The position numbers were made by a program, and so were the translations under genes. From contig JAETXT010000008.1 of assembly GCA_019188255.1 (NCBI GenBank), positions 248,001-312,000 on the forward strand: a stretch of 64,000 nucleotides of DNA. Reading direction: 5' to 3'. Shown here one piece after another: positions 57,727 to 64,000 of this stretch (within the stretch, counting starts at the first letter, position 1; each line of letters starts with the position of its first letter). The DNA is from Verticillium longisporum (taxonomy: Eukaryota > Ascomycota > Sordariomycetes > Glomerellales > Plectosphaerellaceae). The notes under the pieces are model-generated. The model saw only the letters and a program-made list of their open reading frames with translations. It was not told the origin of the DNA and ran no database searches.

Positions 57727-60700
57727 TGATGGAATCTCAATGTGTTCCTTTTGGGTTTCTTGACTGAGTTTTCTTGACTGAATTATTCTACCCCAAGTTA
57801 CGTCACCTCCTTCCCCTTTGATGAAAGACCGAGGATAGCTGTAATGATCTGTTTCAAAGGATAAGCCTCAACAGTTCACTGGCACACTTTGTGTTTCAAC
57901 GAACCTTTGCTTTGTTTTCGTACCTCGTCCGCAGCATCATTTTATCATCCTTTGTCCGCTTCGCGAGCAGCCAGCAACCTCGCGCACCTTACACAGTAGC
58001 CCCTTCGACCGACTCTGACAGAGAAGCAAAGGGCACAAACTGGCACTCTCTTCCTGGGATTGGTGCCTGGCCATTGTATTTCGGAATCTCTCGCTGAGTT
58101 TTCTGCAGGAAGGAAAGGTGAACGTCGTGTGTGAAGGCTAGTGAATGCCGTCCAGCCATTGATGCGTTGGATTCGAACGATGGAGGTGATGACAATGTGC
58201 GGACGATTTGATGGCACAGAGTATGCGGTTATAGAGCCGCATATCGGTGTCTCGGCGGAAGTAGTGGTAGTGAACATCTTGGAATGGTAACTTGTGGTGG
58301 ACAACTTTGTTACAACTTTGTTGGAGGACAGAGGACTCGTTCGGGCAGTTTATATCAGGCCCTGGTTGTGAAAGGCGGAGGAAGCCAACGCTTATTCTAT
58401 GTCGGCAGCTGCATTTATCAACTAGATATTACATTCACTCTGTGTAACGCAGACCAAGTTTCTTTGAGAGGTGGATCAGCCCGCAACTTACAGCGTGCAT
58501 GTAAATGCCCTCGTCTCGATGGTCTCGACCTTTCAAGCGGGGACGCAGTCCGACAAAACCAGATGAACATCATTGCTAGAACTCGACTAGAATCATTGGT
58601 TATCTCAACTATGGTGTGTATAGGAGAGATGCTGACATATGCTGAGATCACTGGCCTTATATCGGCATTTTCCTGTAGCTATCGTGAGCCCCCTGCTTTC
58701 TGTCGTCTTCTCTGGCTGTTGTCGTGGAGCAATATACCTATTGAGCATGTATACTAAAAAAACAACCATACCTAAGTCTAAGTTGTTCACGCATGATACA
58801 CTTTCACTTAGGGCTGAAGTATGTACTGTGGCCCAATCTAGTCCATGATTGATGCGATATCAATTCGCAACCATTGTCACAAGGTTCTGTGGCCAGAGCT
58901 TTCCATGCCGAGCTGTACAATGTGTCAGGTTATCACATTGATGCCCTAGGAGGGTATCAGCGCCCCTGGAATGCATGTTTGGACTCAAGATGGCTAACTC
59001 GGGCGAACAACCTTCAAGGCTCACCGTTGTATGCTCGGTAGTAGGCACGATCTAACACATCTCAATTTCCTCTATCATTGTACATCAGGTTTGAACTTCG
59101 ATGTATCTGTGAACAAGAGCAGCTCTGGTTCACACATGCATACCGATAGCCGACCAAAGTAGATCAATGACATTTTCAGACGGCACTCAGGCAGCTTGTC
59201 ATCCTGTCCTATGTCGAAGTCGCATAAGTCACTCGTGTACATGATGAGTCCAAGAGAGCGGTCTGCTCATTCCTTTCATCATCACAGCTGTAAGACCGAA
59301 GCTCATGAGGAAAGTCGGAGTTGAACCCGAGATGAGGATGAAAACGCCGTAACCAGGTGATTTAGTGGCACATGCAAAGCCAGGCATACTACACATGACA
59401 ATCATCTTCATTCCTCGATTTTGAGACCGGCTTGGCGTTAGGGTGGCAGTGGCCGCCACTGCTTCCTCATCTGACTGTAATCACGCCAACCTAGACATCA
59501 CGGGTCACACTCACCGCCACGGACGTTAAAAGTTTGACATGATGAGCTCTTCCCTTGGAACGAGCTCTTCTCTTGGACCATGACGTTGCTACACCAATGT
59601 CACGAACATCATCCGTCTCGCACGCACTGTGTTCGAGACCAATTCCATTCCAGCCCGCCAGACACAGGTGACGTCGAGATCAACGTGGCCAACGGCCAAA
59701 GAACGTAAACTGCGCAAGCGACCAGGGGCGTCAAATCGATGATCACCCAAACCAGAACCAGAATCCGTTCAGAACTGTGGCCAGACGGGCGCCAACGGTC
59801 TCAAGGCAGACACATGTTGGCTTTTTCTCACCCTGGACAGCCCTCTGTGCTTTCGCAGCGTCCGGGACTCCGTAGCCCGCGAACATTCATTCGAGAAGGC
59901 GGCCCCCATGTCAATAGCGCGACGAATCAACCCACCAGTCAGAAAGGCTCCGAGATTCCAGAGTCCCTGTCAAAGGGTCAGTGCAGCGCGAGGGAGAGGG
60001 AGCAGAGAGGAAAGAAAAGTAAAAAATAAAAAAATAGGGTTCGATCTGCCTGCCAGGCAGCCATTTCTGTACCCCGTCACCATACCAAAGCAGTCAACTC
60101 CCCAAACTCCCTCTGGTGCCCGCTCGGTAGGTAGTGCGTGCCTGTGCACCGCCGAGTCGAACCATGCCGGCGCTCGCAGGAAAAGGAGATGCTCCTATTC
60201 GCGTGGTCGCTGGGTGGGAAAAGGTGATGGGAAGTCGGTCGGCTTCTCGATGCACATTGCACGCCCCTTTCGCGTTCTATCACTACACCTCCATGTCCAT
60301 ATCGCATGCCATGCATCCCGTCAATCGACCCGTCCGTCCAAAGCCAAGACGTCGCGTGGCGCATACGCCGTGCCGCTTTCGCCCGGGACAGTGAAGACGC
60401 ACAGCGTGCAGTGAAAGGCACAAGACACGTCTGCCTTCGCCTCGCCTCAGCAGGCACGCGATGATGATTCGAGGCCAAGGGATCGCCAAACAATGAGGCC
60501 CCTTCCCGAGCCATGGCTGCTGCTGCTGCTGCTGCGCCGAGGTACACACCGCATAACGCATGCACCAGCGATGGCATGAGTGCATCAAAGGGGCTGAGAG
60601 CATCTCGAAGGGCATGAGGCGGGCGATCAGGCAGCCAACTCAATGCCCTCGAGCAGAATGAGCCGATTCAGGCTTTTCCGTACCATGGCTTCAGAGGAGA

Positions 60701-61627
60701 TATTACTGATCGCATTCTTCGAACGTCGCAAGGGAAAGGTAAAAGGCGGCTCAACGAGAGGCCGACCCGGCCACGGACTCCGGTCGCCGCCGCGGGAGGG
60801 GGAAGGGGGAACTCCCTGCCCCTACAACCTCTCCCACCCCCACAAGCTGCCGAACAACCTCGCCAAGCCGGCGGCGGCGGCCATCCATCCACCCACCACA
60901 ACCCACTGGAGGGCGTGGGCAGGGCTGCATGGTTTGCTCCGGAGGAACCTGTCTATCGTTGCCACCAGCTTCGCCTGCGCGACAAGCGACAAAGAAAAGC
61001 CCGCCTCTCCGTCCCTCGCTCGGCAATGGCCCAAGGCAAGGATTGCGCCCCCTTCATGTCCAATGCAGCAGCATAGTCGATACGATCGCCCGCTACCCGA
61101 TTCGTGGTCGGCAGCCGTCCGAACTCTCAGGGCCCCACAGGCCACCTCATCACCTTTTCTCTCTTTAGCTTCCAGAACTTGTCATGTATCACCCGGCAGC
61201 CATTTAAGGAATCCAGGGGCAGAAAAAAAGAGGTATCGTCAATTCATCTCACCCGTCGGATGCAGGCCCGTGGGTGGTGGAACCTGTCTATGAGCCCCGA
61301 CAAGAACAAACGCCTGACCAGACTCCGTGTCCAATGTAGCTGTAGCTGTAGCTAGGCATGGGATATGCTGCTCTCCATCCAATGACACCTTTTCTCCACC
61401 TCCAGATTTCTACCTAATCTGACAAGAAGAGTTCCGCCGACAAATGAACTGTATATGACACCCACTAAGTAAAAATAAAGAACAAGATGGGGGGTATTAG
61501 TTGGCTGCCTAACCGGCGGGCAGCCGCGCATGCATCGCTTCTCTAAGGGGGCTTGGTGGTTTCCACTCCAATAGCTTGAAACAAGTCAATCAATCCTGTG
61601 GGGACCTCTTGGTTCCAGGCAGCCGAA
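57727..61627. other. Intergenic, no supported gene
   Basis: About 3.9 kb with only short, domain-free frames. A tRNA-like T-loop near 59310 does not fold into a full tRNA. Nothing else is called. Confidence 0.45.
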
Positions 61628-62970
61628 TTATGCCAGTCCAACCAGCTCGCTCTCCTCCTCCCACGAGAGCATCGTCGTAGCGGCCGCCTTGACGTAACCC
61701 GTCTTGGTGGCGCCGAGGTTCCAGATGCCGTCGCAGATCCAGGATCCGTCCTCGTAAGACCAGAAGAAATCCGGGATTCGGCTGTGGCGTGACGACCAGA
61801 GGCCCTTGACGCCCACGGCGTACCAAAAGTCGTGCCAGCGCATCCATAATGATGGCCAGGGGTCGGACACGGTGGGCGGTGGCATGGGCTTGACGCCGTT
61901 GACATCGAAAAGATCGGCCACTTTGAACCAGAGCGCCTTGTCCTTAAGCTGGTGGACAGCAATGGGTGCGGGGCCGACAATGGCGTGTTCCGTCGCCTCG
62001 GGGTGCGTGGCGCATCGGGCCCAGGCGGTGCCGTCGCCGCGCGCGTCTTCGTCGAGATAGTCAAACTTTTCCGTGCCTCGAAAGTTGACGAAATTGGCCC
62101 TCTCGCGACCCTTGAGCAGGAGCATGGCGACGGCCATGTCCTCGCCTGTGACAACGTGGAAGCGGCGCTGAAGCCCGGCGAGCAACTCGACCATGTCCCA
62201 GGTCATGGTGTACATGGCGCCGTGGGGAAAGCGAGGTCCCACGAATGCGAATAGTAGAGCTCGCCGATGACGGTGCGCTCGACGGTGGAGACGTAGCGAC
62301 CGGTGCTGTTGGTCAGACGCGGCTCGAGGAAGCGGTCCCAGAAGCCGCGGGCGTTGAAAAAGAGGTCCGTGTCCATTTTGGAGACAAACTCGTACTGGTG
62401 GTTGTGGTCGATGAGCCACTGGTAGAGGGCGAGCGTCTTGACCGTGTTGGCGGTCACGTCGTCCTCCTGGAGATGGTCGAGCACAATCATGTCGCCGAAC
62501 GTCTGATTCTCACTCGAGACGGCGGCAGTCCAGTCGGGTCCAGGGTTGGAGACGACGAAGCGCGTGTCGACGGGCAGGTCGCCGTACATGCGCATCCAGG
62601 ATGAGCGGATGATCATGCGGCGCTCCATTTCCTCGGCGGCGCAAATGACAACGGCGAGCCAGGGCCGCGGCGGGCGATCGTCGTCGACGGCATCGATCAT
62701 GGGCGAGTCCGGAAACGGCTCCAATGGGTAGAGGCTCGGCGGGGAGCCCTCGACGATGCTGCCGTGGACAACGCCTATGGAGCTGGGGACCTCGTAGGGC
62801 GCATGGTGGATGGTGTGCGGTCTCGTGTGCAGGAGAATGTGTGTGACGAGACCAATGGTGATGAGAAGGCTGATGGTGAAGAGGCGACGAAAGCGTGGCG
62901 GAATGTGTTGGGTCAGCGAGGTCCAGATCGCCGATGGCAGCGACAGACAGGGCCGTGCCGAGAACATCAT
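61628..62970 (-). CDS. Type II membrane glycosyltransferase, GT31 (galactosyltransferase)-like, with an apparent one-base deletion
   Basis: An intronless gene; with one base restored it encodes 447 aa. A membrane helix lies at about residues 30-47 (LFTISLLITIGLVTHILL), so it is a Golgi-type type II protein. The GT31 blocks follow: WLAVVICAAEEMERRMIIRSSW, DTRFVVSNPG, the nucleotide-sugar/metal DxD in VSKMDTDLFFN (about 200-202), and further on FPHGAMYTMTWDMVELL and VVTGEDMAVAMLL. The frame breaks at the plus-strand G4 run 62224-62227. Four bases leave the first part ending at LAFPTAPCTP, while five join LAFP to HGAMYTM, the conserved sequence. It would add beta-1,3-linked sugars (probably galactose) to glycans; donor and acceptor are not known. 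Confidence 0.85.
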
Positions 62971-64000
62971 GAGCGACGCATGAGATGAGGGCGATTGTTT
63001 GCGCGAATGACGTTTCCCGCGACGATGGGCGTCAGTGAGGGCGATAGCAATAATGGCGGCGGCCGCAGCGGGCGGCGGCGGCGGCTGTCGTCGTTCTTGT
63101 CGCCCTTGGCAGTAGGAAGAAAGGAGGGGGAGGCGGATGGCAAGGTCGAAGTTGAAGTGAGGTTGACGCGAAGGCGAGTTGCGCGCGCGCGCGTTGGAGG
63201 TTGAGAGAGGAAAGGGAAGTCGTTAATCAAAAGGGGGCGGCAGGTCAAAAAGGGAAAGGCGAGGCAAGGCAGGCCAAGGCGAGCCAAGACGAGGTGCAAG
63301 GTAAGGCAAGGGTACCTCAGGAAGGGTCAGGTACCTAGGTAGGTCAGGAAGGGTAGGTCGGTACCTCCTTACAAAAGGGACACTAGGGCGGGGCAACAAA
63401 CAAGATGGGCACTGCTGTGAAACGCCCATCGAGGAAATGCCCATTCCACTTTATACAATCGATTCGTTTCTGCCTGGACTAGTTCCTGGGTAGGTGCTGG
63501 CCAACGCGAGGGTAGCAAGGAAGGCGAGATGGGCATTCTGGGTCCATGCTCTCTCGTGGCACGTACCTGCAAAAGCCAAAGAAAAAGAATTGAGGTGCTT
63601 GCTCCTTTACTCCCGGCCCCTGGTACTGCGACCCAAGTCAAGTCACGCTAAGGAAGGTTCCTAAAGGAGGAGGAAGGGGTGATGGGGGGTGGGGGCGTGA
63701 AGGGGAAAAACGGGAGAAGGGCGAGGGAAGGATGTAACGGGACGTACCCGCTCTCCTCCTCTTCCTCTTCGTCGCTCAGCCACGGCCCACGACCTCCAAC
63801 CTAGTACGACCTACAGCATACGGTCCACGGGTGAGCGAGACCCAGACTCGGCCGTTTGGTACCAAGAGGCTTGGGTCACTTAGCAGCTAGGGAGGGGGCA
63901 GTCGCGGTTTCACCTCCACAATTTTCGTGTCGAGGCCAGAGACGTGTCTGTGCGCCCGTGCCCCCCTGGCCGCCATCCCGGGGTGGCTGCCTGGTGGGGG
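62971..64000. other. Promoter side of the GT31 gene, no other gene
   Basis: The region holds GGC-repeat sequence near 63055-63090, GCGC alternation near 63181-63195, TAGGTACC-type motifs at 63310-63365 and purine-rich DNA near 63660-63740. No coding signal was recognised up to the window end. Confidence 0.45.

Noticed and set aside
59285..59380. tRNA-like T-loop and possible anticodon arm on the minus strand
   Set aside because: The 3' acceptor-like ACTTTCC has no complementary 5' strand at the right distance, so no cloverleaf forms.

Overview
The window is nuclear DNA of a filamentous ascomycete. The genes have one to three short introns (about 50-115 nt) with GT..AG borders, long GC-rich intergenic spacers, and protein families typical of Sordariomycetes; Hypocreales is plausible but not proven. 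There is no operon, secondary-metabolite cluster, CRISPR or phage. I support 15 protein genes (one carrying a nonsense codon, four carrying an apparent one-base deletion), one tRNA-Glu(CTC) gene and three inverted-repeat elements.

Layout. 0-7 kb: adenine deaminase gene broken by one in-frame TAG; secreted CE4 chitin deacetylase with a C-terminal chitin-binding domain; an AT-rich element with 27-bp inverted repeats and TA flanks. 7-22 kb is the gene-dense core: membrane-anchored HSL-type hydrolase, mitochondrial acetylornithine aminotransferase (divergent, with a Gcn4/CPC1-type site), Atg27, Spt20 of SAGA, a Pex22-like peroxin and eIF2B gamma. 22-36 kb: about 8.5 kb without a recognisable gene, then a two-finger C2H2 regulator, then 4 kb without a gene. 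36-42.7 kb: a leucine-rich-repeat protein, a D-2-hydroxyacid dehydrogenase and the tRNA. 45 kb: two abutting MITE-like elements, one holding a 23-bp minisatellite. 48-57.7 kb: a bZIP factor, an intracellular alpha-amylase, an orphan CX2C...CX2C nuclear-type protein and a CYP505-like P450 heme domain. 61.6-63 kb: a GT31-type glycosyltransferase.

The genes are housekeeping, cell-wall and regulatory genes that do not form one pathway. Links I can see are thematic: wall biology (chitin deacetylase, intracellular amylase, GT31), organelle biology (Atg27, Pex22-like) and gene expression (Spt20, eIF2B gamma, two transcription factors).

The strongest pattern is not a new system. Four otherwise well-conserved genes (eIF2B gamma, bZIP, P450, GT31) each lose frame by exactly one missing base, each at a homopolymer run of A or C/G. 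This points to homopolymer undercalls in the assembly, and any automatic annotation of these four genes will be wrong at one end. The most interesting biological signals are the nested or abutting inverted-repeat elements at 45 kb, with a minisatellite that drifts from C to T along its length, and the long empty leader of the C2H2 gene.
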